A stretch of DNA of 53,397 nt from Bacteroidaceae bacterium (GTDB lineage: Bacteria > Bacteroidota > Bacteroidia > Bacteroidales > Bacteroidaceae): contig JAFSKK010000016.1 of assembly GCA_017448965.1 (NCBI GenBank), positions 1 to 53,397 on the forward strand, read 5' to 3'. Below are positions 18,083 to 27,074 of this stretch, piece after piece (the stretch's first letter is position 1; every line of letters begins with the position of its first letter). The translations under genes and the position numbers were made by a program. The notes beneath the pieces are model-generated. The model did not search any database, had not been told where the DNA came from, and was given only the letters and a program-made list of their open reading frames with translations.

Positions 18083-18090
18083 CAAAGTTA
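18083..18090 (-). promoter_or_regulatory. -7 promoter box (TAACTTTG) for DUF4494-yggS
   Basis: The minus strand reads TAACTTTG, 60 bp upstream of the ATG at 18022. It lies back to back with a plus-strand box at 18124-18131. Confidence 0.65.
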
Positions 18091-18123
18091 GTGAATAATT
18101 TTTCAAGTATCAACTATTTTAAG

Positions 18124-18131
18124 TAATTTTG
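18124..18131 (+). promoter_or_regulatory. -7 promoter box (TAATTTTG) for the HD hydrolase gene
   Basis: TAATTTTG lies 21 bp before the ATG at 18153 and forms a divergent promoter pair with the box at 18083-18090. Confidence 0.6.
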
Positions 18132-18152
18132 CCGAAAAGTTCATAGAGATTT

Positions 18153-19127
18153 ATGTGGAACACCTACCATACCAACATTCCAGCCTTCATCAGCACCATC
18201 GCTGCAACACCTGCCATCGGGCGTCTGCAAGACGTGGGCATGCATTGCGGCTGCGAATACACCTCCTTCCCCATGTTCAGAGGATTGAAGAAATACTCGC
18301 GCCATGAACACAGCGTGGGGTGCGCCCTCATCGTGTGGCACTTCACCCACGACGTGCGCCAAACCATTGCCGCCTTGCTGCACGACATCGCCACACCCAC
18401 CTTCGCGCATGTGATAGACTTCCTGAACGGCGACCACATCAAACAGGAATCAACAGAAAAAGGAACCACTGAAATCATCTCTCACTCGACCGAAATCATG
18501 GCTGCCCTCAATGACTTCGGCCTCACTTTGGCAGACGTAGCCGACTACCACCAATATCCAATTGCCGACAACGATTCCCCACGCCTGTCAGCCGACCGTC
18601 TGGAATACACCCTCTCCAACATGATTCACTACCACATCGCCCCCATCGATGCTGTCAAAGGATGGTACGAGAACCTCGTGGTCGGACAGAACGAAGAGGG
18701 AGAACAAGAACTCATCTTCCAAGACAAAGATGCCGCAGAAGCCTTTTCATTGGCGGCATTGCGCACCTCCTACATCTACATTGCCGACGAAGACCGCTTT
18801 GCCATGCAGACACTGGCCGAACTGCTCAAAAAACACATCGACAGAGGCATCTTGAGCAGAGAAGACCTCTATCAGACAGAAAGCCAAGTCATCACCAAAC
18901 TGAACCAAGACACAGAAGCACAGCAAGACTGGCAGCACTATCAGCAACTGCACCACATCAGCCGAAACAGCACCCGTCCCGACGCCAAAATCATCCGTTC
19001 CAAGAAACGCCACATCAACCCCTACGTCCAAGGACAAGGACGAATCGCCCACCTCTCCCCCACCTTCGCCGAAGAACTCTCCCAATTCCTCGCCCACTCC
19101 CTCACCGAACCCTTATGGGGAGAGTGA
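18153..19127 (+). CDS. HD domain phosphohydrolase
   Basis: The 324-residue protein carries the HD metal-binding pattern: YSRHEHSVGCALIVWHF (first His near residue 52), LLHDIATPTFAH (the HD pair near residue 78) and a later Asp in LSADRLEYTLSNM. Such enzymes hydrolyse nucleotides or related phosphate esters in the cytoplasm; the substrate is not readable. The C-terminal third is charged and helical. It is divergent from DUF4494-yggS. It is followed by a 24-bp repeat array rather than a clear plus-strand terminator. Confidence 0.82.
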   Translation: MWNTYHTNIPAFISTIAATPAIGRLQDVGMHCGCEYTSFPMFRGLKKYSRHEHSVGCALIVWHFTHDVRQTIAALLHDIATPTFAHVIDFLNGDHIKQESTEKGTTEIISHSTEIMAALNDFGLTLADVADYHQYPIADNDSPRLSADRLEYTLSNMIHYHIAPIDAVKGWYENLVVGQNEEGEQELIFQDKDAAEAFSLAALRTSYIYIADEDRFAMQTLAELLKKHIDRGILSREDLYQTESQVITKLNQDTEAQQDWQHYQQLHHISRNSTRPDAKIIRSKKRHINPYVQGQGRIAHLSPTFAEELSQFLAHSLTEPLWGE

Positions 19128-19212
19128 ACCACATCCCCTCATTCCACACACGAACAACCACAAACACTCTTCGCCCAACACCACCCAACCCCCACTTCCA
19201 CTACCTCAAAAT

Positions 19213-19277
19213 CGGTCTGACTCACACCGCCACCCCCGGTCTGACTCACACCGATCCCATCGGTCTGACTCACACCG
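19213..19277. repeat. 24-bp tandem array, three units, each with a palindromic core
   Basis: CGGTCTGACTCACACCG occurs at 19213, 19237 and 19261, exactly 24 bp apart. The 17-bp core is a palindrome around a central C with one mismatch. The 7-bp spacers differ. It lies between the HD gene and the res terminator. Confidence 0.85.
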
Positions 19278-19295
19278 TTTTTGAAGCACTGGAAG

Positions 19296-19342
19296 AAGGG
19301 AAAAAGAAGAAGGGCCTGCACCAAACTGGCGCAAGCCCTTCT
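19296..19342 (-). terminator. Terminator of the type III restriction operon
   Basis: AGAAGGGC (19308-19315) pairs with GCCCTTCT (19335-19342). On the minus strand the hairpin is followed by a pyrimidine-rich TCTTCTTTTTCCC. It lies 31 bp after the res stop. Confidence 0.7.
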
Positions 19343-19373
19343 GCTTCATCCGGGAATTGCTATCATGGAATTT

Positions 19374-22373
19374 TTATTCTGATGCAATCAACCTATCTAT
19401 AATGTCATTCATCCTTTGTCTATTAATCTGTCGTTCAAACCTAACTGGAAGTGAGGGATTATCCTTTGTTATTTGTTCAAAGAATAACTTCGCACAATCT
19501 ATCTTGGCACTTTCCTTGGGGCGCAAATCTGTTTCTTGATTTACATCCTTTGTTTCGATGACTACATTCATGGAGATAGTGCCATCTTTCTTTTTCACAA
19601 TATACATAAAGTCTGGTGAATAGGTCTCATCAGTAATGGTTGGAATCCGTATACTACTGCTGGGTATCTTGCCGTACACCACTAATTCTGCCACATCAAT
19701 TTTGTCCAAGATATTAGTTCTCTCCAATGGCGAATCATACGCGATCGGTTCATACAGGTATTCCGCCGGTGTTTTGGAATCATCAGTTTTCTTGCCTATT
19801 CTACCCATAACAACTTCATCTCTCACACTGCCGTCTTCTTTTGTCAATGCCGTTGTTTTCGTTCGGTAATTCGCCTGTTTGTAAGCAATACAACCACCTA
19901 AATTCTTTATCTTCCAGTCACGGAATTTCGCTATAAATTGTGATAAAGTCAAATCATTGATAAGATTATTGTTAAATCCTTTGTGTTGCTTTGCATAATC
20001 ACAAATAGCTTTATGTATCATTTCGATAGGAATCGCTGTCCCCTTATTAGCTCGTTTCAAGAAATCGTGATAAGGTAAGTCTCTACCATAAACCATGTAG
20101 GTGACATTGGCCTCACTTACTACCGATGCACCCTCTTGGTCAAATTGAATCTCTGAACGTTCAGAAGAAACAGACATCCTTGAGAAGACACCCTCTTTTA
20201 ATATTAAAGGTAGTGCCTTTTCGATTTCTTTGTCGATATCCTTCTGATAGAACATCAGGTACTTTTTGTTAATTTCCTTCCACAACGATTCTATCTTCTG
20301 ATAATTACTTTTACGTATTTTGACCATCAATCGGTTATTGGTGGCATTCCTGTCAATAACACGGTTCAGGTTCAGTGTGTCAAGTTCAAACTCTGGATAT
20401 TGATTCTTGAATTCCATCACTTTGTCGTCAACAACAATAAAGTTGGAACCTTCCATTGTGACCAATTCCTTCTGCATCAGCGCCATTAACAATACCATAC
20501 GATTGCCCAAATGACGCTGATTGGCAACACGATCGAGTTCATCGCTATTCAAGATGATATGTTCTATCGTCTTCTTAGCGACATCTCCATTGATCTCACG
20601 CACCAATTTGTCAGCAAAATCCTTCTCCGTAAAATCCACAATATAGTTGAGCATAAAATCCTGACTGGTGGTTCTGTTCCCGTATTCATCCACAGGCAAA
20701 CGTAATCCTCGACCAACCTCCTGCAATTTACTGGTCTCACTACCACTTGAACGCAACTTTGCAATGGTAAAGACATTTGGATTATCCCATCCCTCTTTCA
20801 ATGTCCACTTCGAGAACAGGAAACGACGCACATTCCATTGCCCTTCTTCGTTCTTAAACGACAGGAGTTTCTTCTTGTTGCGCAATATATCATCCACTTC
20901 TTCCGCGATGGCTTCGTCACTATCACTATTGTCTTTGGCAAAGTAACCAGCACGACATCCAGCAATATCTTTCAAACTTGCTTTCAGAAAATCAGTATAT
21001 TCAGGAGAGTTCTCACCGTTCTTCAGTTCTTCTTTCAACTGATATTCCAACCATTTGTCAAAGATATCACGAAGCCAAGCATTTTTCCCCTCTTCATCGC
21101 CTCGAAAGGAAACGATATTGTCAATGAAGAACAATGCCAGCGTCTTAATTTTACTCTCACGATGGAAAAGAACACGTTCCGTCTCAAAATGACGTTGAAT
21201 AGCCATCCTTACCATATTTTCTTGATAAGAAGTGCTATAGATGTCGGCTGTAAACTCGTCTCCTACATGCTTCGTCTGCCCATTCGACAATTCCACATCA
21301 GAACTACTGATAGCATTGATGGTTACACCTGAGAGATGATCACTCATGATGCCCAACGACTCATTCTTGTGCAACTCAAAACGCTGAGTGTGATCTTTTT
21401 TTATAAAATGCATAGTCACACTTTCGCGCCCATTAATTGAGACAATCTTCACTTTCTCATTTTCTGATGTGGTAGGATTGAAATGCTCTTTGGCTACACC
21501 CTTTATCAGGTTTTGGTTAAAAGCATCACAAGCGGTCAGGTTATAGAGCAGATTCAAATAATCCTTGTGGGTCTCTTTCTTCTTGTTGATAGTTTCCGTT
21601 ATCTCAGGGAAAGTCGCACCAAAGCGAACAATACACTGTGGAGCCATTTCGCTCAGAATGCGCTTATAAGTTGTGTTACTGCGTTCAAAGCGGTGAGGCT
21701 CATCAATAATTACAATTGGGCGGGTAGCCTTAATGGCATTCAAAGGACGCACAAAGCCTTGTACAGCTATATCGTAGTCTTTCTTATCCAGCAACTTGCC
21801 TTTCTGAAGCAACTGCTGATTGACAACAATGACATAGATTCTATTCCTGTTCTGACAGGAGCCGTTCACAAAGTCACGCACAGATGACGGGAAATAATTA
21901 TGTCCCTTTTTCTTTTTCTTCAGAGCAGACACCTCACAGAGTTCTATCTCCGAACCATAGCCCAAAGTGTCGCGAAAATGACGTTGCACGTAGGGGTCAC
22001 CCATAAACTGAACAGCACCAGATTTCACAGGCAATGAGTGAACAACAACCACAAACTTATTGAAACCATATCGCTTGTGGAGTTCGTAGATAGAATGCGT
22101 ATAGACGTATGTCTTACCCGTTCCTGTCTCCATCTTGATATCCAGATTCAGCGTACCCTTTTCTGGCAATACCACCTTTCTGTTATATGGTTTCATCTCC
22201 TGTGTATAGAGAATGTTGCGAAGGTTATGCTCCGTCACCACATCCTTGTGGTCTATCAGCGGATTCTCGTAGGGTTTGACAGGAGCCTCTAAATGCGTCT
22301 GCTTAAAGACCTCTGCCAAACGCTCAACGGGTATCTGTTGATGTGGCAATCCTGCTTCGAGTATGATATCCAT
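19374..22373 (-). CDS. Type III restriction enzyme, Res subunit
   Basis: The 999-residue protein has the Res layout: a superfamily 2 helicase with Walker A in MKMETGTGKTYVYTHSIYEL (near residue 88), a DExH-type box IVIIDEPHRF (near 223), the motif VI-like QEVGRGLRLP (near 575), and a C-terminal PD-ExK nuclease with SPDFMYIVKK and VVIETKDV. With Mod it translocates or diffuses on DNA and cleaves unmodified DNA after head-to-head site encounter. It follows mod by 9 bp on the minus strand. Base composition is visibly more AT-rich than the flanking housekeeping genes, consistent with acquisition by transfer. The protein appears intact. Confidence 0.94.
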   Translation of the reverse strand: MDIILEAGLPHQQIPVERLAEVFKQTHLEAPVKPYENPLIDHKDVVTEHNLRNILYTQEMKPYNRKVVLPEKGTLNLDIKMETGTGKTYVYTHSIYELHKRYGFNKFVVVVHSLPVKSGAVQFMGDPYVQRHFRDTLGYGSEIELCEVSALKKKKKGHNYFPSSVRDFVNGSCQNRNRIYVIVVNQQLLQKGKLLDKKDYDIAVQGFVRPLNAIKATRPIVIIDEPHRFERSNTTYKRILSEMAPQCIVRFGATFPEITETINKKKETHKDYLNLLYNLTACDAFNQNLIKGVAKEHFNPTTSENEKVKIVSINGRESVTMHFIKKDHTQRFELHKNESLGIMSDHLSGVTINAISSSDVELSNGQTKHVGDEFTADIYSTSYQENMVRMAIQRHFETERVLFHRESKIKTLALFFIDNIVSFRGDEEGKNAWLRDIFDKWLEYQLKEELKNGENSPEYTDFLKASLKDIAGCRAGYFAKDNSDSDEAIAEEVDDILRNKKKLLSFKNEEGQWNVRRFLFSKWTLKEGWDNPNVFTIAKLRSSGSETSKLQEVGRGLRLPVDEYGNRTTSQDFMLNYIVDFTEKDFADKLVREINGDVAKKTIEHIILNSDELDRVANQRHLGNRMVLLMALMQKELVTMEGSNFIVVDDKVMEFKNQYPEFELDTLNLNRVIDRNATNNRLMVKIRKSNYQKIESLWKEINKKYLMFYQKDIDKEIEKALPLILKEGVFSRMSVSSERSEIQFDQEGASVVSEANVTYMVYGRDLPYHDFLKRANKGTAIPIEMIHKAICDYAKQHKGFNNNLINDLTLSQFIAKFRDWKIKNLGGCIAYKQANYRTKTTALTKEDGSVRDEVVMGRIGKKTDDSKTPAEYLYEPIAYDSPLERTNILDKIDVAELVVYGKIPSSSIRIPTITDETYSPDFMYIVKKKDGTISMNVVIETKDVNQETDLRPKESAKIDCAKLFFEQITKDNPSLPVRFERQINRQRMNDIIDRLIASE

Positions 22374-22382
22374 ATCGTTCGC

Positions 22383-24257
22383 TTAATATCTGATGTCAAT
22401 ATTAATCTTGATTTGTTTCTCACCTTCTTTCAGCAAAGGCAGGTTTTTCTTCAATGCATCTGTAGCACCAAAGTTGAAACTATAGCCAAACAGCACCACA
22501 TAATGAGGTCCCCAGTCCGTTTGTTCACCATATTTATCCACGAGTGCGGTAATGGCATCATCACTCATACCTTCATCAGTCAGATAGAGGTGGTCGCCAC
22601 ATTGGTAGGCCGTATAATCAGCCAATGCCACTTCCTCCATCTTGGCATTCATACCGTAGCCATCACGTACTTTCCAAGTCTCAAGCACCGTCTCACGCCC
22701 AAACATCTCCAGCAGATTGTTGGCAAAGCCAGACACTTCAGGATTGAATTCTATGATCTTGTCAAGTACATTTTCAGGAACATCCCTCAGCGTATAATGC
22801 TTAAAGCCTAAATCACCAGAGAATAAGGGATTCTCTGCTTTAATCTTTGCAGCAGCACGCTTGATGCGTTCCTGACCGATTTCATCGATGGTATTAAAAC
22901 CAAATTTTTCTGCTTCGCTTCCTTCTCGAACTTTTTCAGGCCATTGTACACAGACGAACTTCCTTTTACTTGCTTCTATTTGGCTATTCATCTGCATGAT
23001 GGCATCGGCTGTAGTTGCAGAACCCGAAAAGAAATCCAATACAACATCGTTATCGGAAGTTCCTATTGATATTATACGCTTAATAAGTTGAGTGGGTTTA
23101 GGAGTATCGAATACTTGTACACCATCAAATAACTCTTTTATTTCAGCAGCTGCCTGCCTAGTTGTACCATATTCATCACCTTCCCATAAATTCTCTGGCA
23201 TCCGGCCATCTTGGTCACATAGATATATTTTACGAATAATGTTAGTGCTGTCCGTATTGAAAATAATTTCACCTGTTCCTATTTTCTCTTGAACACTTTC
23301 TTTCGACCACCTCCACCCATTAGCAGGCGAATGAATAACATTGCCGTTAGGAGCAATAATATCGTAGCATAATGTTTTACGGAAATTGGGGCTTCGGACA
23401 TCTCCTGATCTCCAATCTCCTTTGGGATCATTATCTGGATTAGAATAATTCACATTGTCTCTTCCGCTACGTTCGAATCTGAAATCTGGCAAGGAATAAA
23501 TATCTCTTGCATAAACCAAATTGGTGTTGTACTGACGAGAAAAATGCCTTTCATCATTTTTACTTTGTTGGGTGTGCTTCCAAGCAACTTGTGCCACAAA
23601 GTTTTCCTCACCAAACACATAATCACATAGAAGCTTCAAATTTGCCTGTTCGTTATCATCAATAGAGATAAAGATAACTCCATCTTTCGACAATAATTCA
23701 CGAGCCAGCTGAAGTCTTGGCGACATAAACATCAACCAAGCAGAATGAGTACTACTGCCACGAGAAGTTAAGTCAAGAATACGTTTAGCCTCATCCTCAT
23801 CAATACTCAGTTTCTTCTCCAGTTCCTCTGGGGTAAACTTAAAACTATCATTGTACACAAACCCATCAGAGCCAGTATTGTAAGGAGGATCGATATAGAT
23901 GCACTTCACCTTGCCAGCATACGATTTCAACAAATGCTTCAGCGCATCGAGGTTATCGCCACTAATGTAGATGTTCTCACTATCTTTGTTCTCAGGCTTG
24001 GCATTGTGTTCCAAATCAGGTTCAATAACAGTGGTAGTATCTATCGACGCTATCAGATTGGCATAGTCTTTACCCAAGAAATTCAGCGAATACCCTTCAT
24101 TGCTGATATTCACCTCGTCTTTCATCATCTCCTTGAAGCGTTCAATATCAAACGCTCCCTCAGCCGTAAAACACCCAGCAAAGCACTCCCTCAAGGCCTC
24201 CAATTTTTTAGAGTTAGGCTTCACTTCCGCATTATTCTCAATTATTTGCTTTATCAT
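22383..24257 (-). CDS. Type III restriction-modification DNA methyltransferase, Mod subunit
   Basis: The 624-residue N6-adenine methyltransferase of the beta class has catalytic motif IV CIYIDPPYNTGSDGF (near residue 140) before the SAM-binding motif I DFFSGSATTADAIMQM (near residue 408). The target-recognition region lies between them. It methylates one strand of an asymmetric site; the site cannot be predicted here. It precedes res by 9 bp and follows a degraded DUF4062-type gene. No simple-repeat tract inside the frame suggests phase variation, but a repeat array lies just upstream (24296-24385). Confidence 0.94.
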   Translation of the reverse strand: MIKQIIENNAEVKPNSKKLEALRECFAGCFTAEGAFDIERFKEMMKDEVNISNEGYSLNFLGKDYANLIASIDTTTVIEPDLEHNAKPENKDSENIYISGDNLDALKHLLKSYAGKVKCIYIDPPYNTGSDGFVYNDSFKFTPEELEKKLSIDEDEAKRILDLTSRGSSTHSAWLMFMSPRLQLARELLSKDGVIFISIDDNEQANLKLLCDYVFGEENFVAQVAWKHTQQSKNDERHFSRQYNTNLVYARDIYSLPDFRFERSGRDNVNYSNPDNDPKGDWRSGDVRSPNFRKTLCYDIIAPNGNVIHSPANGWRWSKESVQEKIGTGEIIFNTDSTNIIRKIYLCDQDGRMPENLWEGDEYGTTRQAAAEIKELFDGVQVFDTPKPTQLIKRIISIGTSDNDVVLDFFSGSATTADAIMQMNSQIEASKRKFVCVQWPEKVREGSEAEKFGFNTIDEIGQERIKRAAAKIKAENPLFSGDLGFKHYTLRDVPENVLDKIIEFNPEVSGFANNLLEMFGRETVLETWKVRDGYGMNAKMEEVALADYTAYQCGDHLYLTDEGMSDDAITALVDKYGEQTDWGPHYVVLFGYSFNFGATDALKKNLPLLKEGEKQIKINIDIRY

Positions 24258-24286
24258 ATTGTCATATTGTTTTTTCCCTCGATGAG

Positions 24287-24386
24287 GTTACTCTATTACT
24301 TTTTCTACCGAACTCTATTACTTTTCCCCTCAAGCTCTGTTACTTTTCCACCGAACTTGGTTACTTTTTCATCGAACTTGGTTACA
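24287..24386. repeat. 21/22-bp direct repeat array upstream of mod
   Basis: TTAC anchors occur at 24296, 24318, 24340, 24361 and 24382. On the minus strand the units resemble GTAACCAAGTTCGATGAAAA. The 21-bp units encode a seven-residue repeat (KVTKFGG type) in the gene remnant, whereas the 22-bp units break that frame. Confidence 0.8.
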
Positions 24387-24610
24387 TTGCCTGTTTCTTC
24401 ATCAACATCATCTTTCTGTGGTCGCCAAAGAATAATCAGGAAGTCATCATCTTGTATAAACTCATGCGTACGCAATCCATAACTCTCGAAAAGGGATGAC
24501 TCAAAACAACGTGAGAACAGGGCATCTTGGCGGATATATTCTGCCAGACATTTCCGTTCTTCAGCGAACTCCGACCGCACACTGCTGATAAAGATATGTT
24601 TCTTTGTCAT
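24305..24610 (-). pseudogene. Remnant of a DUF4062/AlbA-type (RecG-like) protein with a large internal deletion
   Basis: The 101-residue frame begins KKHIFISSVRSEFAEERKCL, the typical start of Bacteroidetes DUF4062-AlbA_2 proteins that are usually near 500 residues. After only about 47 residues it jumps to LRTHEFIQDDDFLIILWRP, which normally belongs near the C-terminus. It then runs into heptad repeats (VTKFDEK, VTKFGGK, VTELEGK) and stops where the repeats lose frame. The middle of the gene has therefore been deleted. It lies directly ahead of mod-res and may share their promoter. It could still make a small protein, but no function can be assigned. Confidence 0.7.
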
Positions 24611-24646
24611 ATAGGTCTCTGTGGATAATGAGTCTTATTAGCCACA

Positions 24647-24654
24647 AAGTTATT
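24647..24654 (-). promoter_or_regulatory. -7 promoter box (TAACTTTG) ahead of the restriction operon
   Basis: The minus strand reads TAACTTTG, 36 bp upstream of the remnant ATG. It is the only good box seen before mod-res. Confidence 0.6.
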
Positions 24655-24837
24655 AAAAATCTTTGGAATAATCTTTGATTACGAGAAAAAATGTTGTGCG
24701 GCGGCTTATTTTAGGAAAACAGCGACTTCAAAACATTTAAAATCTGAGCATAGAACAAAGGTTCTTCCAATGTTGATATACTCCTGATAATCTTTAATCA
24801 GGGATGGTCATGGAGGATACATTTTCTGTCCAACGCA

Positions 24838-24877
24838 AAAAAAGAGCGTCGCCCAAAATTAGGGCGACGCTCTTTTT
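24838..24877. terminator. Bidirectional terminator after rnfA
   Basis: AAAGAGCGTCGCCC (24841-24854) pairs perfectly with GGGCGACGCTCTTT (24862-24875) around AAAATTA, with A runs before and T runs after. It lies 25 bp after the rnfA stop. The rest of 24655-24837 shows nothing recognisable. Confidence 0.9.
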
Positions 24878-24902
24878 ATCTTCATTCCTATGATTGGAGA
24901 TG

Positions 24903-25517
24903 TTATTGCAATCCGAAGAGTATCTTCAAACCACCATCAACACCACTGAAACCCATGAAGGCCATAGCGAGCAGGGATGCCGTGATGAGGGCGATAGGAA
25001 CGCCACGGAAAGGCTTGGGTACATCGACGAGATCAAGTTGTTCGCGGAGTCCTGCAAAGAGCACCATGGCAAGGAGGAAACCGATGCCTGTGGCCAATGC
25101 GAAGATGATGCCTTGAAGCAAATCATAGTCTTTCTGGATGACGAGGATAGCAACACCCAAGATACAGCAGTTGGTGGTGATGAGGGGAAGGAATACGCCC
25201 AGTGCCTGATAGAGAGCGGGCATGGTCTTCTTGAGGATAATCTCTATCATCTGCACCAACGCAGCAATGACGAGGATGAATGCAATGGTCTGGAGATATT
25301 CGAGACCAAAGACATTCAGCACGTAGGTCTGAATGAGATAGGTAACGATGGTTGCAACGACAAGAACAGCAGTCACAGCCATACCCATGCCCGATGCAGT
25401 GTCCACCTTCTTCGACACACCTAAGAACGGACAGATGCCGAGGAATTGTGCCAAGACAACGTTGTTGACGAAGATGGCAACGATGATAATCAGAACGAGA
25501 TTCAATACATAATCCAT
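24903..25517 (-). CDS. rnfA: Rnf complex membrane subunit RnfA
   Basis: The 204-residue protein has six hydrophobic segments. NNVVLAQFLGICPFLGVSKK and LITTNCCILGVAIL contain the cysteines that hold the membrane [2Fe-2S] site shared with RnfE. Rnf couples electron transfer between ferredoxin and NAD+ to Na+ or H+ movement across the inner membrane. It is the last gene of the operon and is followed by a strong terminator. Confidence 0.96.
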   Translation of the reverse strand: MDYVLNLVLIIIVAIFVNNVVLAQFLGICPFLGVSKKVDTASGMGMAVTAVLVVATIVTYLIQTYVLNVFGLEYLQTIAFILVIAALVQMIEIILKKTMPALYQALGVFLPLITTNCCILGVAILVIQKDYDLLQGIIFALATGIGFLLAMVLFAGLREQLDLVDVPKPFRGVPIALITASLLAMAFMGFSGVDGGLKILFGLQ

Positions 25518-25525
25518 AGTGGTGA

Positions 25526-25666
25526 TTTACTATTTGTCGATTTACTATTTACTATTTATTTTTCGATTTGAGCAATTTAATGATTTTCTGTCCGAATGGC
25601 TAATAGCTCAATCATTCAATGACCCAATCAATCGTAAATCGTAAATTGTAAAATCGTAAATTATTA
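25526..25666. repeat. Intergenic AATCGTAAATTGT-family repeats between rnfE and rnfA
   Basis: Near 25526-25566 GATTTACTATTTACTATTTA-type repeats occur, and near 25627-25662 their inverse AATCGTAAATCGTAAATTGT. Together they can fold as long imperfect hairpins. The same words recur at 3783-3812, 26262-26390 and 28073-28212. Confidence 0.6.
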
Positions 25667-26254
25667 CTATGCTTTCTTGGTGATTTTGTTAAACAATACA
25701 ATGAGGTAGCCCAAGGCGAGGAAGGCACCAGGTGCCAGCACAAACATGAGCATGCCATAATTCTCGCCCCACAGGGTGATGCCGAAGATGGCGCCTGTGC
25801 CGAGCAGTTCACGAACGGCACCGAGACAGGTGAGCGCGATGGTGAAACCAAGACCAATACCGATGCCATCGAAGATGGAGGCAATCGCCCCATTCTTGGC
25901 AGCAAACGATTCAGCACGTCCGAGGATGATACAGTTCACCACGATGAGGGGGATGAAGAGTCCGAGGCTCTTGTCAATCTCTGGTGCGTATGCCTTGATG
26001 ACCATCTGAAGCACGGTCACGAGACTGGCTATCACGACGATGTAGGCAGGAATGCGCACCATGTCGGGAATGAGCTTCTTGATAAGTGCAATGATGAAGT
26101 TGGAGAGGATGAGCACGCACATGGTGGCGAGACCCATCGACATACCGTTGATGGCGGAAGAAGTGGTACCGAGAGTTGGACACATACCCAAAAGAAGGAC
26201 AAATGTCGGATTCTCCTTGATGATACCATTCACCAATACTTTGAAATTATTCAT
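25667..26254 (-). CDS. rnfE: Rnf complex membrane subunit RnfE
   Basis: The 195-residue protein has six hydrophobic segments and is the sister of RnfA. PTFVLLLGMCPTLGTTSSA and IPLIVVNCIILGRAESFA carry the conserved cysteines. It is separated from rnfA and rnfG by about 140-bp repeat-filled gaps, unlike the compact rnf operons of other bacteria. Confidence 0.96.
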   Translation of the reverse strand: MNNFKVLVNGIIKENPTFVLLLGMCPTLGTTSSAINGMSMGLATMCVLILSNFIIALIKKLIPDMVRIPAYIVVIASLVTVLQMVIKAYAPEIDKSLGLFIPLIVVNCIILGRAESFAAKNGAIASIFDGIGIGLGFTIALTCLGAVRELLGTGAIFGITLWGENYGMLMFVLAPGAFLALGYLIVLFNKITKKA

Positions 26255-26261
26255 ATGCTTA

Positions 26262-26390
26262 ATTTACTATTTGACGATTTACTATTTACTATTTATTTAC
26301 GATTTTGCCGACTTTATGATTTCATTGGCTTGCATCCTTGCTTTTGTCGTGACAATCGTAAATCGTAAATTGTAAAATCGTAAATTCAAC
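26262..26390. repeat. Intergenic repeats between rnfG and rnfE
   Basis: The segment has GACGATTTACTATTTACTAT near 26273 and AATCGTAAATCGTAAATTGT near 26356, in inverted orientation, as in the rnfE-rnfA gap. Confidence 0.6.
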
Positions 26391-26392
26391 GT

Positions 26393-27061
26393 CTATTCAA
26401 TCACTTCGGGAGTCTCGAGGTCGGATGCAGTAGGCTCAGCACATGGGGTCTTGCCCTCCCCTTCCGACTTGTCGGCCTGCTTGGTGGCACCAGAGGTGGC
26501 ATCCTGACCGGCGATGACCTTATCGTAGGCATTCTGAATGGCACGGAGGAAAGCGCGGCTGGTGATGGTGGAGGCGGTGATGGCATCCACTTTACCACCG
26601 TCCTTGCTCACGGTGAAGTTATCCTTCCCCGGATTCATCCCGATGATGTTGCCCTTGCCGTCCTTTTGGAACCAGTCAGCAGCCTTGGCACCAAGACCCG
26701 GTGTCTCTGCATGTTCGAGCACGGTGTAACCGAGAATGTCACCCTCCTGATTGAATCCGACGAGCACTTTCAGCGGACCGCCAAAACCGTTCTCTGTGGT
26801 AACCACAGCATTGCCAAGACTGTTGCCGTCCTTATCGCTGACTGCATAGACGGTGAAAGCATCGGCTTCCCATGGGTCAGCCACTTGAATCTCATCACTA
26901 CCCATCACCGACTTGATGCCAGCTGCAAGGTTATCCGCATTGATTTTCTCTATTTGGGGAGCCGTGACAGCATTGACCGAAGCAAGCACTCCCGCAGCCA
27001 CGATGGCGATGATCGTAAGCACCGCCAACATGTTTGTTAATGAAGACTTTAACTTTTTCAT
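26393..27061 (-). CDS. rnfG: Rnf complex FMN-binding subunit RnfG
   Basis: The 222-residue protein has an N-terminal membrane anchor (MLAVLTIIAIVAAGVLASVNA) and an FMN-binding domain. The covalent-flavin site lies in KVDAITASTITSRAFLRA near residues 155-170. The usual [S/T]GA[T/S] core reads TAST here, so the threonine acceptor is kept but the glycine is not. The domain faces the periplasm and carries electrons within the complex. The C-terminal 40 residues are charged and low-complexity. It follows rnfD by 13 bp. Confidence 0.94.
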   Translation of the reverse strand: MKKLKSSLTNMLAVLTIIAIVAAGVLASVNAVTAPQIEKINADNLAAGIKSVMGSDEIQVADPWEADAFTVYAVSDKDGNSLGNAVVTTENGFGGPLKVLVGFNQEGDILGYTVLEHAETPGLGAKAADWFQKDGKGNIIGMNPGKDNFTVSKDGGKVDAITASTITSRAFLRAIQNAYDKVIAGQDATSGATKQADKSEGEGKTPCAEPTASDLETPEVIE

Positions 27062-27074
27062 ACGCTACCCTCCT

